Source: Cryptomeria japonica (taxonomy: Eukaryota; Streptophyta; Pinopsida; Cupressales; Cupressaceae). Taken from it: 64,000 bases of DNA. The stretch is taken from assembly GCF_030272615.1 (NCBI RefSeq), contig NC_081409.1:914543340-914607339 (forward strand), in the 5' to 3' direction. Numbering within the stretch: the stretch's first letter is position 1; the number at the start of each line of letters is the position of its first letter. The position numbers were made by a program, and so were the translations under genes. The notes below the pieces were generated by a model. That model did no database searches. It was not told where the DNA came from and saw only the letters and a program-made list of their open reading frames with translations. Positions 12,193 to 23,790 of this stretch are shown here, piece after piece.

Positions 12193-13358
12193 AAATGGTT
12201 ATACTATTCCCTCTGGTCCTCCAACTTATCCTACGAAGATCAAGGCATATGAAAACAATGGTAAAGCAAAGAATGTCATTTTGAGTGGGTTAGTTGATGT
12301 TGAATTCATAAAGGTGATGCACTACTACACTATTAAGGATGTCCAGGAAAATCTTAGTAGTATTAATGAAGGAGATACTAAATTCAAGCAAGCTAAGTTG
12401 CAGATCTATAGAGGAAAGTTTGAAAAATCAAGGATGTCAAAAGATGAGGATATGGCTAGAAATTTACTTTGAGTAGATGAAGTTGGCAATGTGATTAGAG
12501 TTTTGGTCAAGGAACTGAAAGAACTAGTTGTGGCACAAAAGGTACTCAAGTCTCTTCCTAAAGCTTATAGTCCTAAAGTGTCTTTTGTTGAGGATTCTAA
12601 GGATTTACATAACTTTTCAATGGATCAACTATTTGATGCTCTTATTGTTTTTGAGAGAGAGTTTGACAACAAAGATCCAAGAAGGGATGAAACTTTCAAA
12701 ACTAATAGGAAGGAGAAGAATGAAGCATCGAATCAAAGCAATGGTTCTAATGAAGAAGAAGCAATTTTTGTAAGAAAGATGAAGTGAGCTAGTACATACA
12801 AAAGTAAGTTACCTTTCAAATGTTTAAATAATTGTGGTAAAATTGGTCATTATGCTTCTAAATGTCTTTTTAGAGAATCAAAAAATAACAATAAGAATTC
12901 CAAAATAAACAATTTCAAAAGGATTCTCTATTCTAAAGAGAATTGTTACACTTAAAATGATGAGGAACTTAGTGTTCCAGATGGTGATAGAGAATAAACC
13001 CTTTTTCATTACTCTAATGTTGGAAATAATGTTGTTGACTAAAAAATGTGTGAAGAAGAATGTTCTTAAAGATTCCAATCCTACTAAGATGTCTTGCACT
13101 CTAGAAAATGGTAATAATGTTGAAATGTATATGATTGTGTGGATTGCCTTTCATGCAAGAGAAGAGACAAACTCTTGGGTGATTGACAATGGTTGTTCCA
13201 ACCACATGATAGGTGATAGGGGTAAGTTCATCAATCTTGTAACATGAAATGTAGGATCAATCAAATTTGGGGATGAGACCTTTGCAATGATTTATGGAAA
13301 GAACCCAATAAGTATTGTTAGAAAGAACAAGACAAAATATGTGTTCTATGTAAAGGGT

Positions 13359-13913
13359 TGTTCGTATAATCAAGGTTTTGTACCTTGGTTATTATTCACC
13401 TAGGTCCTAATTACACATCACTTAAGCTTACTTAGGGACCACATAGGAGCTTTTAAGAGAATTTCCACTTTAGGTGGTGTTATCATGTTATCATATTCCA
13501 CTTTATGTGGTGTCTCCACCTTTAGTGGTATTATCATACTATTACATATCCACCTTTAGCAGTTTTATCATGTGATTACTTTTCCATTATTGGTGGGTGA
13601 TCCACCTTTAGTGGACATATTACACTATCACTTTTCCACCTTAGGTGTGATTATAACTTATCCTTTTTTGTCTCGTGTCATAGGATTATGACACTTGCCA
13701 TAATCTTATGCACTCTTACGTCTCACCTTGGCCTATTTAACCAAGAGTTCTCCTATGTACTTTCATCCATTTTAATTTGATCTAATCGATTGATTCTATT
13801 TGAATTATTGATAGGAAGATAGTTTATTCTTGTTATATTATTTCTCTCTTGTTATTGTGCTTTCCATTAGGCCTCTAGATCTTGGGTGGCTACCTTCATA
13901 ACCAAATCTTACA
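13359..13913 (+). mobile_element. Solo LTR with 5-bp target duplication
   Basis: A 555-bp insertion begins TGTTCGTATAATC and ends AAATCTTACA, and is flanked by AGGGT on both sides (13354-13358 and 13914-13918). It splits the Copia reading frame between protease and integrase; Copia coding sequence resumes at LLSV/CNKGYNLIFHDKGFE. TG...CA ends, 5-bp duplication, no internal region and a size in the LTR range point to a solo LTR left by LTR-LTR recombination. The strand was not established by a promoter; it is given as plus by the run TGTT...TTACA. A TATTTAA-like box near 13734 would fit. Confidence 0.85.
13465..13647. repeat. Seven short palindromes CCAC-TTTA-GTGG inside the solo LTR
   Basis: Imperfect palindromes of about 13 bp occur at 13465-13477, 13498-13510, 13516-13528, 13550-13562, 13584-13596, 13602-13614 and 13636-13647 (for example CCACCTTTAGTGG and CCACTTTAGGTGG). 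They alternate with ATTATCAT-like spacers. This looks like a decayed tandem repeat of roughly 30-35 bp. Confidence 0.8.
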
Positions 13914-15440
13914 AGGGTCTCAAGAAAAATCTTCTCAGTATAAGCTAAATGTGCAACAAAGGTTATAATCTCATATTTCATGATAAAGGATTTGAAATTA
14001 GGAAAAAAAGTTCCGAAAGATTGGTTGTAGAAGGAACCATGATTGAAGGGAATATATACAACCTAAAGGAAGCTAATGAAAGAAGCAGTCTTGTAGGAGA
14101 TACAAATGAATGTTAGCAGTGACACAAAAGAATGGGACACACCAACTTTGAGAATCTTGTGAAGATTAGCTTTACACATGTGTTAGAGATATGCTAAATA
14201 TTGTCAAGCCTACAAACACCTTATGCAAAGATTGTTAGATTGGGAAGTAGACAAAGACAAGATTCAAGACCAAGGAGTTTTCTTCTACAAAACCATTAAA
14301 ACTGATTCATATTGGATTGTGTGGACCTACCAAAATAAAGAGTCTTCAAGCTGAAAGGTACTTCATGATACTCATTGATCACTTTTCTAGGATGACTTTG
14401 GTTACATTCCTAAAAGAAAAAACAAAGGCTTTTAGTATGTTTAAAATTTTCATGTCAATGGTTGAAGAATGAAATGAATGATAGAATCAAGAATCTAAGA
14501 TCTGATAGAGGAGGTTGGTTCACTTCAAATGAATTAAAAAAAATTTCTGAGAGGATGGAATATTTAGGCATTTGTCTGCTCCTATAACTCCTCAAAAAAA
14601 AGGAGTGGTAGAATGAAAGAATGGAATTGTTCAAGAGATGGGAAGAACAATGTTGAAAGAACAAAATTTGTCTAATATGTATTGGAAAGAAGTGGTCCAT
14701 ATTGTAGTCTACATTCTCAATAGAGGACAACTAAGAGTGAATAGTAACAAGACTCCTTATGAGCTATGGCATGGAAGACCTGCAACTTTCAAGTACTTAA
14801 GAGTCTTTGGAAGTAAATGTTACACAAAACGAGATGGAGAAGATGTGGGTAAGTTTGGTTCCATCTCTGATGAAGGAATCTTTCTTGGATATTCAACTAG
14901 GAGCAAGGCTTACATATGCTACAATAAAAGATTGAGAAAGATAGTCTAAAGTACAAATTCAAAGGTGATGAAGAATTACATCAAAACATGTGAAATAGAA
15001 GGTTATGAGTCAGATGAACCTCCGTGCACAAAAAAAAAAGAGACAATTGAAGAAAAGGAAGAAACACTAGAGAAGATCCCTAAAACTCTTTCCAAATATG
15101 CTCAAAAGAATCACTTTAAATACTATATAATCTTAGATAAAAATGAAGGAGAGGAGACCAAAAGAAGAGTTGCAAAGACAAATGAACAAGTGAATCTCTG
15201 TTTACTATAAAAAATAGAACCAAGAACTGCTAATGATGCCAACACGAATGAAGGTTGGATACAACTAATGGAAAAAGAATTAAATTAGATTAAGAAACAT
15301 CAGACTTAGAAATTGGTACCAAGGGTTGCAAACAAGAATGTGATAGGAACAAAATGGGTGTTTAGAAACAAACTAAATGAAGATGGAAAATTTGTGAGAA
15401 ACAAATCAAGATTGGTGTGTAAAGGCTATTCTCAAATTGA

Positions 15441-15854
15441 TTTTGTAGACTTTTTCTCTGATTTAGACCCCTCTTTATAATGTAGAAAACACATTTTTGG
15501 CTAGCCATATCATGAAATATAAAATAAACATAGGATAATTAATTTAGGCCACTGACCCCTTTTTTTAAGAGTCAACTCCTTTCCAAAGTGATGCAAATGG
15601 TATAAAAGCTAAGGTGAGATGAGATTTAAAAAAGAAAGAATTAAAAAGAATATCAAATTTCAAATTTTAGAGCAGATTTACCTAGAAGATCTAAGAGCAC
15701 TTTTAGAGAAGATATGTTGGAACATGCAAATTTGACACATTTGCATTGTCCAGGGTTGTTGAAATCAAAATGTAGGTCAATGTTTGTGCTTTGTTGAATC
15801 TACCAACCTTAATAGACATTAAGTTTCCACAATCCATGAGATAATAATCAACTA
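15441..15854. other. No gene recognised after the Copia breakpoint
   Basis: Short AT-rich DNA between the truncated Copia and the foldback. No feature could be supported. Confidence 0.4.
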
Positions 15855-16026
15855 CTTCTGGATTAGATTGTGTGTAAATTTTTGCATCGACGTTTCGGAT
15901 CACACTCCGTGATCCATCATCAGGATGATAATAGTTAGAGAGCAAGTAGAGATGAGAAAAATTATGGATCATAGAGTGTGATATGAAACATTGATGCAAA
16001 AATTTACACACAATCTAATCTGGAAG
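15855..16026. repeat. Foldback: about 64-bp inverted arms with a short loop
   Basis: The left arm (15855-15918) and right arm (about 15964-16026) are near-perfect inverted copies of one sequence, sharing GATTAGATTGTGTGTAAATT and TTTGCAT. The 45-bp middle includes CATCAGGATGAT. A third copy of the same sequence lies at about 54661-54756. I found no target duplication. It could be a MITE-like foldback or two head-to-head copies of a larger repeat end. Confidence 0.8.
15892..15923 (-). ncRNA. Hammerhead-ribozyme-like core (unproven)
   Basis: Read on the minus strand, CTGATGA is followed by T, then GGATCA, a 7-base loop and TGATCC, then GAAAC. This is the order of the hammerhead core: CUGAUGA, stem II, GAAA. 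One extra U sits before stem II. I could not identify a convincing stem III or cleavage triplet, so the call rests on the core only. Confidence 0.25.
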
Positions 16027-18246
16027 CAATTTCTACCAACCTTGCTATTTTTTGATGATAATTTTTTTATGAATTAGAAGTTGTCATGTAAAATCCTTTA
16101 GTAGAAACTTTTCTTGGACATATTTGAGTAATCTTATTCATTTTTATGGTCCCGAGGTGAGTTTTGACATGCTTTTTAATGTGTTTGTGACTATGAGTGA
16201 GTTGGATTGGCATCCCAAAAAAGTATTTATTTTTAAATCCAAAGGCAACCCAATTATTATTTGGGTCTTACATACCTCAAGTCCCAATTTTGCGGTAATA
16301 TGAGCCCTAATTGTTAAAAAACATAAGTTAATATAGTTTGGTAAAATGCAATTTGGTATAAAGTTAATACTTTACAATTTCCAAACTATGCACGTCTTTT
16401 GCAAATTTAGATGAATTTTTGCATGATAGTTTTGTTTTCCTTTGTTGGAAAAGAAATGTAGCTCCAACGACAGTATTAGCTCTAGCGAAATGGGAGTTGA
16501 GTGCCATATTGATGAGTTGGAGGTGCCAATGTGCACAATCTATTGCAACTTGGGTAATTCTTTTGACCACATTGGATTGAGAAAGTGCAGTTTGGGCCCT
16601 AAAGGAAGGGCATCTCTACTCTTTAGAATGTGGCAGAATCTGCTACTATTTTTTTTCTTTCTCCATGTGAGAGGTTGAATGGATATTTTGAGAATGCAAA
16701 GGCAACGATGGAAGTGATATAAAAACTTTGTGGTCACATAGAGCTCAACACTTCATTGTGTTTCAAACTTTTTAAGTTACAAATAATAATGTTTTCACAT
16801 TCATAATTGGTCTGAACCATTTCTCACATTTTTGTATTGATTTTGGCACCATTTCATGCATTTCCATGCTTCCAATAATATTTCTAAGACCTATGCTTCA
16901 ATCTAGGAGGTATGGACATTACTTTGAGTGTATAAAGCATGTGATAATCATTCTATTCATGTCCAAAATAACCTAACAAGCTATCTTAGCACCCAAGTAA
17001 GATTTGAAGTGTTTGCAGGCTACCAACTAACCCCAAATTCTTCTTAATAACTAAAAATGACCCACAAATTGACAAACACCAATTTGAGTGATCTCTCATT
17101 GTTTAAAATCTACAATATGTTTTAGAGCAATGCTAAAATATAAGTATTCATGTGCAAAGAAAAGGGGTTGAGTTTTGAAGCCTTCTACAAGTTGCAAGTA
17201 GTGTTTTTCACTTCCCAAAAGATGTCTGGACCTTTTCTTAAACATGGGTAGTAGTTTGAATGTTGTTTGAGAATTTTAAAGAGCCATACAAGACAAAAAT
17301 ATCCAACAATGACTTCTCGTGCTCATAGACAACTTCATTGCAACTGTTAAAATGATTAAACATGGAGAAATGGAGTTTGTAAATGTATATAATGCTCAAG
17401 TATATGGAGGACATGAAACTCAAATCTATGGCATGGACAAAAGAAAGTGATTGGTGTAGGTTTTTGATGCTACAAAGATGATACTTCAACAAACAATTGC
17501 AGGGCATGAAGATTAAGGGATTTGTACAGAAGAGTTGGTTACAAGCCAAATATTTGACATAATGTTAATTGTGGAAAATGAGTGATAGAGGCATTTTGTG
17601 GATCAAAGTACTAGGACTAGATATTACAAAGAGTCTTAAATGCCTAGAGAGGATTAAAACATATGACAAGTAGGCATGTAAGAGATTAAAATAATTAATC
17701 TACCAACCAAATGGGTTTTTACCTAAGTGGTCATTTTTCACTATAAAAGGGGCAAAATGTAGCAATTATTGACTTTTCATACAAAGGTGAAAATTATTCA
17801 CGAGGATATCAAGCAAAGGGAAAAAGAGACAAAGTTTCAATTGCAAGCACAATTTCAAGCAAGAAGGTTGATGAAAGGCATGACAATGTGAACTAAAGGG
17901 GAATATTCGAGATACCAAGTTGGAAGCAGATCCAAGGTAGGAGATAGTGTTGGATGTCTTTCTTGGATGCACTTTCAGGTTTTCTTCTCATTAAAATGTA
18001 AATGATTTTTCATTTTCAGGGGTTCCGCCCCAGGTTTACTAAGTTTGGTAATTCCTTGTAGAGTGTAGTCTTATTCAAATTTTAGTAGATGAATGTTGTA
18101 ATCTTTTGACTGATAATGACAAGAAGATTCAGTTTGTAGTGTAGGATGATAGATGTCCACTGTTAATCTCTCTTATATGTATTGCAATTACTTTTAAATT
18201 AGACTAATCAAATATTTTTATATTTTTATTGGAAACTTGAGGAGTT
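16027..18246 (+). other. Non-genic DNA, probably decayed LTR sequence
   Basis: No protein similarity was recognised. At the right side a TATAAAAGG box (17742-17750) and a CAGGGGTTCCGCCCCAGGTT phrase (about 18017) look like the promoter and R/U5 part of a gypsy LTR. No paired LTR, PBS or target duplication was found. Confidence 0.35.
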
Positions 18247-18481
18247 GTGTTATATTGTCATTGCTGTTAACCTGTCTTTTGTTGTCATTGATGCCGCTAT
18301 GTCCAAAAATGTATGTTCTAATGTTGTTGTGTGGTTTGGTAGTGATACTGAGGTGTTTTTGGAAGGTTGATGTACTGAAAGTTTCAATATGGAGAATACA
18401 ATATTTATGCAAGAAATATTATTTAATGTCCTAGTGGAAGAAGCTTTGCATTCCTCTGATATGTGAAAATTATGGAGTGTG

Positions 18482-19740
18482 TGTTGGAAACAACAATGAA
18501 GAAAACTGAGAGGAAGGGGGGGGGGGGGTGAATCAGTTTTCACCAGATCTACAAACTTAATCATAAACACAAATCTGATAAACTGCAACAATAAGCAAAT
18601 TAAAATCACAACACACAACACCAAGTTTTTGACGTGGAAAACCCGGTTAAGGGAAAAACCACAGTGGGAACCTACCCACAGTAAGATGATACTCTGTAGT
18701 AGTATGTGAAAATATTACAATGGGGATTGCACATGCATTCAAGCACACTGCCTAGAGCTCACTACTCAAATACAATGACCCAGAAGGCTACAACCCTCAG
18801 GGAAGTCTCACTGACTTACAACAAGATTTAGATTACAATCCAAAAGAAATGAACTGAAAGAATAACATCTCCAAATGCTTGATTATAGTTCCAGTTAAGC
18901 ACAAATGTCTACTTTGCAACACCAATCTCTACTCAATCACAATGGCGAAGGATGAATCACTTGTTTGCACATACACAACTCTCTGATAATGTAGACACAA
19001 CCTCAATTACCTAAATTACATGAATATATCATCTATTTATACAATTCGTCAACCTTGACAACAAGGTCAACTAAACCCTCAACTCACAATTACAAAATTA
19101 CATCACACGATACAAAGATCGACCATCAGACCAATATAATTATTTATATGACATAAAATGGACCTAAATCAAATTCCCAAATGCTCAACTCCACTGGAAA
19201 TCATGCCAAGATCAACCGCAACATGCTACACCACCATAAATACCACATAACACAAAAATCATCACCAGTTCATGAATACTACCAATAACTTGCACAATGA
19301 TCAATGTGGATCATAAAAAAAAATAGAACACAATTAGGAAATGCCAACAAGCACATTAGAATCATCAGTAATAGCTACACCAACACCACTTATCAAATCT
19401 TCATCGATCAACATCTGAGACTCGAGAACACTCAAACAACAACAACTGTCACGAAGAAAAGATAACTTGTGGAGCACCAAATCATGAACCATCTGAAACG
19501 AAGATACACAACACCATCCCAAACAATATCCGAAAAACTTAGCACAAGATCTGATTACACCAGAATATACCAGAGGAAATACTGAACTCTGCAAAGCACC
19601 GATTAGATAAACTGCAAAACTGAATCATAAGATCTTCCCAATTTGCAATCATCAGAGCAAATCATACGAATATGTTGACATCAATGAAAACAACATATCC
19701 TAGCAACAACAATGTCCAACAATCTCCCCAATATCCAACA
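18482..19740 (-). mobile_element. Minus-strand SIRE-like solo LTR
   Basis: On the minus strand this block starts TGTTGGATATTGGGGAG and ends with the C-run typical of these LTRs, then TTTCCAACA. A TATAAATAG box lies near 19035-19043, and the run of 13 G's at 18516-18528 on the plus strand is the C-run. Length is 1,259 bp. The flanking pentamers GTGTG and ATGCG differ by two transitions, so a decayed target duplication is possible but unproven. An alternative end is at 19721. Confidence 0.55.
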
Positions 19741-20666
19741 ATGCGGTAATAGATATAATGTTTATGATTTGTGTATATTGTATTATCAAGTTCACAAGTC
19801 CTCTATTGCTCAGATGGTGGAGTTAGTTGTTGTTGTTTCTGATAGTAACAATTTGTCAAAACTGGTCTAGAGAATTCTTGGCAGTTCTATGATTTGTGCA
19901 TTCAGGTGTTGTATCTTGGAGGACATGCATTTGGTTTGTGTTGTGTTCTAGTTCAGTTTTCTAGTGATGGTTTGATTGGCAAGTGAAGTTACGGTGTTTT
20001 GAGTTTATTGTTGTCATCTAGGTTGGTTTCTGGTTAACTGAGGTGGTGTATCTTATTTGTATCATGTCTTTTTGGTCTGAATATACTTTGGTGGTTGAGT
20101 TTTGATGTTGATATGGGTCTCAAAATGACATGTGTAGATTCCCATTAAGTTTTATGCATTGGAGAATAGTTTTGGGTTGACTAGTTGATGTACTACATTG
20201 TTTAGCTACATGTTTCATTTGATGTCGATCCTAGAGGATGTGTTAGTGTGTGTGACTCATTGGAATTATTTGGAAAGGATGTGTTGTGATCTGTTTGGGT
20301 CTTCTTTATCTCCTGCAGTGGATTGCATTTGATGTTATTGGTCTAGGTGGCCTAATTTATGTAATTTTGTATATTCTATTTTTGGTCGACCTAATTAAGG
20401 GTTTTAATGAATTATCTTGTATATATAGGAATGTAGTGTATGAGATGTATGTGAGTTAATATGAAGTGGATATGAATGATATGCAAGTAGATTTAGTATA
20501 TCAAAAGGGTGAAAGATAGTTTATGAAGAGCTTGAGACAATGTTTGTTATCAAATGTGTTTGTCATGATGTTGGTCACTTGACACAATGGTTCAACAATA
20601 ATTTCAAGATTAGGAGATCTTGTTCATTTCAATTTATTTGATCCCATGCACTTGTCAAAATAAGGC

Positions 20667-20671
20667 GTGTT
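20667..20671. repeat. Target site duplication GTGTT, left copy
   Basis: GTGTT precedes the 5' LTR. The same pentamer follows the 3' LTR at 28927-28931. This duplication fixes both ends of the 8.25-kb element. Confidence 0.85.
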
Positions 20672-20949
20672 TTTAATGTTCCCTTCTTCGCAGTGATTAG
20701 TTCAGTTGGCGGTTAGCCTAGTTTGGAGACCCGTAGGCTAGTCGGGAGCAGAAATTATGGTTTCCTATTTTCTAAGAGGATTCTTTGGTGTTTTCGGAGG
20801 GTTTATGTGGGAGTTTGACAGTTTGGATTCTGGATTCCTTCTAGGTTTTCAGAGAGCTTCAGGATGGTTTGACATGCATCTGCATCGGGTGACTTTTTCC
20901 AGACTTACTATTTTCAATAAGTGCGACGGTTGCTTAGAATGTGGTTAAA

Positions 20950-21200
20950 AACACTTACTATTTTTAGCAGTATGCTATTTTTAGTAAGCACTATTTTTAG
21001 CAGTTCTATTTTTAGCAGGATGTCAGCAGGCCTGTTCAGATGGCTATTTCCGACAGGTCAGTTTGAGCAGTTGGTATTCTAACATTTTTTGGTGCTATTG
21101 TTGGCAATGATTCTGCAGCTCAGTTCAATGGCTATTTCTAGTAGTATTATTTTGGCAGGATCTTGTATTCACTTAGATGACTATTTTTAGCAGTTCAGTT
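20950..21200 (+). repeat. Repeated CTATTTTTAGCAG phrases in the 5' LTR
   Basis: Around eight variants of CTATTTTTAGCAG / CTATTTTTAGTAA occur here and again at about 26765-27010 in the 3' LTR. They probably arose by slippage in the LTR U3 region. Confidence 0.7.
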
Positions 21201-22537
21201 CAGAGCTCTAACTTAGTTCAGTTTTGGTGATTTCCAACACTTCAATCTCTGACTCAATTTGGCAATAATCAGTATTGAGGAGAAGGTATTTTTGATATTT
21301 TAATACCTTAGGCATGAGGTATTAATATTTGATTATTTTATGGATGGACAACTTAGGAAGGGAGAAAATATTAATTTTATCCTAAGTCTATTTGGGCAAA
21401 ATTTGCATATGACTTCAAGGGGGTCGTCATGATGTTAATAATTAAATTCTAACTCAAGGCAATTGAGATGATTTTCTATGTATATTGCCTTCGTAATATT
21501 TTTTATTTGGAGGTCATAGTTGGGCGCCCACATTACACTTTATTTTATGACACTTATATTTATTAAAAAGGGCAATTTCGGGTGAATTTGAATTGGGCGA
21601 ACTTGTGCAAGGGAATGAAATGAAATGCAATGCCAAATGTGGATGAAATGGAATGGAATTTGGTTTGTTAGTGTATTTGGAGTGCATTTGAATTTGAATT
21701 TGGTTGGCAAAAAGTTATAAATAAGTGACTTGGGCTCTCATTTTGGTATCCAAGAATTTTTATAATGAAATGTTGTCGAAATGCAGAGTGAAAGCTTCAA
21801 GGAATGCTTACCTCCTAGCCATAGCTTGATTTCTTGCTTGCAATACAACAAATAGTCGAGCTAGAGACTGCTCTTCATTCAAAGGAGTGGATTGAAGATA
21901 ATGTTGCAAATTTATATATTAGATTTCTGATTTTTTGGAGTGTTGTAGTGTGTTCTTGTTGCTAGTCGCAGAGTGTGCTGAAGTGGATTTTGGGTCGCAG
22001 GTCTCAGTGTGTCATTCTCCTTGTTCTAGGTATTTCATCTATCTTTCTTTATGGTTTAGGCAATTCATTTTTCAAGTTTATAGAGCTTAAAATGGTGTTT
22101 TGGATTTTATTTTTGCAAAATCATACCTTAGCTGGTCGTACCATGTGGCTAAGTGCTTTGGAATGTGTGCATAAATTATTAGGGTCTGTTTGCCATGTTT
22201 TGTTGTCCTAGGACTGATCTCCTACCTCCTAGTGATCATTTGCTTTCAGTTTCGTGTCATTTGGTTAAGAATTGGGTGAGTTGTGAGTGTTTTAGTGGGA
22301 TTTGGTGTTGTTGGTCTGTGTGTTTTCAGCGTGCTGGGAGTATATCAGAATTAGAGTTTTTGGTGTTTGGAGTTGGTTTTGGGGTGTGTGAGTTCATTGG
22401 TGTGAAGAGAAAGGATTTGGTTTCATTTGCAATTGTTGGTCATGTTATTGCACTTGGTTCATCACTCTTATATGCTATGATTCATATTGTAATGTTGGTA
22501 GTAGTACTAACAACAATTTCTATTGTTCTTTCTTGTC

Positions 22538-22893
22538 CCACTGCATAAGTGGAAGAGGTTGGCCTTGCCGCCTATCTTTGGAATAGAGATTTCCCTTAAA
22601 TTGTAATCCATATTGTGCATTGTAAAGCTGGTTAGTAGTACTAACAACTATCTAATTGGATTACTGCTCTTAGTTCCACTGCATAAGTGGAAGAAGTTGG
22701 CTTTGTCGCCTATTTTTGAATATTGTAATATTGTCCTCCCACTGCATAAGCGATAGAGTTGATTGTGATTTCATTTCTAGTCCTCCCGCTGAACAAGCGG
22801 TTGAGTGATTGCATTCTTTAGTTCTTTAGCTTGTCCTTGACTGGTTTATCGCCAAGTGATTGCATTGTTTTCATTATCCCACTGTATAAGTGG
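22538..22893. repeat. Five palindromes of the form CCACTGCATAAGTGG in the 5' LTR
   Basis: Palindromes lie at 22538-22552, 22676-22690, 22739-22753, 22786-22800 and 22879-22893. Arms vary together: CCACT with AGTGG in three, CCGCT with AGCGG in the fourth. Each is followed by a phrase like GGAAGAGGTTGGC. The same set is in the 3' LTR (28348-28620). Confidence 0.8.
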
Positions 22894-23117
22894 AAGGGGC
22901 TGGCTTGCCGCCCGAAGATTGTAATCATTTTCAGTTATTGGCATCTAACAATCCCCTCGACACTATATGCTCTCACCCTCCCAGATTGGGCTCTCGGTGA
23001 TCAGAAAGTGGAGGGTTACTTTCAGTAGCATTTGGTTTTCAATTCCTAACCATAACAAGTGTTGTGTTGAATGTAATTGTGGAAAAAATTTGGGAAAAAT
23101 TAAGGGGGATATTACAA

Positions 23118-23132
23118 AGGTATCAGAGTTGG
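23118..23132 (+). other. Primer binding site (initiator tRNA-Met type)
   Basis: AGGTATCAGAGTTGG, one base inside the LTR, matches the usual TGGTATCAGAGC with small changes. Confidence 0.8.
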
Positions 23133-23172
23133 TTTTCCTACCAGCCTGTGCATTCAGTTGATCAGAGATCTC

Positions 23173-23790
23173 CATGACCGATAGAGAATTCTATTACTAC
23201 ATCAGAGAATCAGTAATTGACACTATGGAAAAGAGAACGACAAAACAAAATGAGTTCGCAAAAGCAAGAGTAGAAAGAAAATTTGACACCATGATGGACA
23301 TGATGACCTAGTTGCTGGCCAAACTTAATCAGAATTATGGTGGGACTCATAATCAGCCCACTAATGGAGCTAAAGCTAGCATTTCTAATAATCCTAGAGG
23401 AACACTTGGAGGGTCAGTTTCAAGACCTTTGCAACCCGCCTTCCTGCCCAAGGAACTGCCTCTGGCTGAAATTGAGATATCAACTATGAATGAAACAAGG
23501 AATAGTTACATGGAGTATGCTTCTCTCCCTGTAGAGATCTAGATTATCCTCAGCTTTGACCAGTTTATGAACCAAAAGAAGAAGAGAGGTGGAAGATATG
23601 ATAACCACCCATATGCTCCATGAGATTATCAGCAAGCCCTTAGAAAGGTTACTCTAGCCCACTTTGACGGGAGTGATAAGTGTTCTGCTAGATTGTGGGT
23701 TTAGAAGTTGGACAATTATTTGTCCTTGAGACCACTATCAAAAGTAGATGAAAAAATAGTAATCGAGGTTGTGCATGATGAATCTCTTAA
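23173..23790 (+). pseudogene. Truncated gypsy-like gag fragment
   Basis: The frame from 23173 (MTDREFYYYIRESVIDTME) runs through a coiled, charged segment, then a Pro-rich linker (PLQPAFLPKELPLAE). It ends in the piece LAHFDGSDKCSARLWV...LDNYLSL near 23657-23735, which resembles the start of a retrotransposon gag domain. Three in-frame stops interrupt it, at about 23310, 23540 and 23702. The gag domain then breaks off after about 25 residues and continues into unrelated sequence. No zinc knuckle is present. Confidence 0.6.

Larger units (their letters stand above)
11785..15440 (+). pseudogene. Decayed Copia gag-pol, truncated in RT
   Basis: Copia domains follow in order on the plus strand. 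The gag N-terminus (APQFDGTNY, about 11820) is interrupted by a SINE and resumes at 12200. The gag core is at 12200-12790. A zinc knuckle CLNNCGKIGHYASKC lies near 12830. The protease region has DNGCSNHM near 13190, where the active site would normally read D-S/T-G. The integrase core shows LRSDRGGWFTSNE near 14500, and ILNRGQLRVNSNKTPYELWH is near 14720. The RT start GTKWVFRNKLNEDG is near 15350. After KGYSQ (about 15435) homology ends abruptly. Many stops and frameshifts, a 270-bp SINE and a 555-bp solo LTR interrupt it, so it is inactive. It is clearly older than both insertions. Confidence 0.85.
20672..23116 (+). repeat. 5' LTR (2,445 bp)
   Basis: It starts TTTAATGTTCCC where the right LTR has TGTAATGTCCCC, so the terminal TG has mutated, and it ends GGGGGATATTACA. 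A TATAAATAA box lies near 21715. It contains an array of CTATTTTTAGCAG phrases (20950-21200) and an array of short palindromes (22538-22893). The open frames in it (for example 22195-22548) recur in the other LTR, but I see no protein family. Confidence 0.9.

Noticed and set aside
18482-19740. A firm target duplication for the minus-strand LTR
   Set aside because: GTGTG and ATGCG match at only three of five bases and an alternative LTR end exists at 19721, so it is reported only as possible.
22195-22548. A 117-codon frame conserved in both LTRs (also 27963-28358)
   Set aside because: Conservation follows from the LTRs being copies of one sequence. It shows no domain and lies in LTR DNA.
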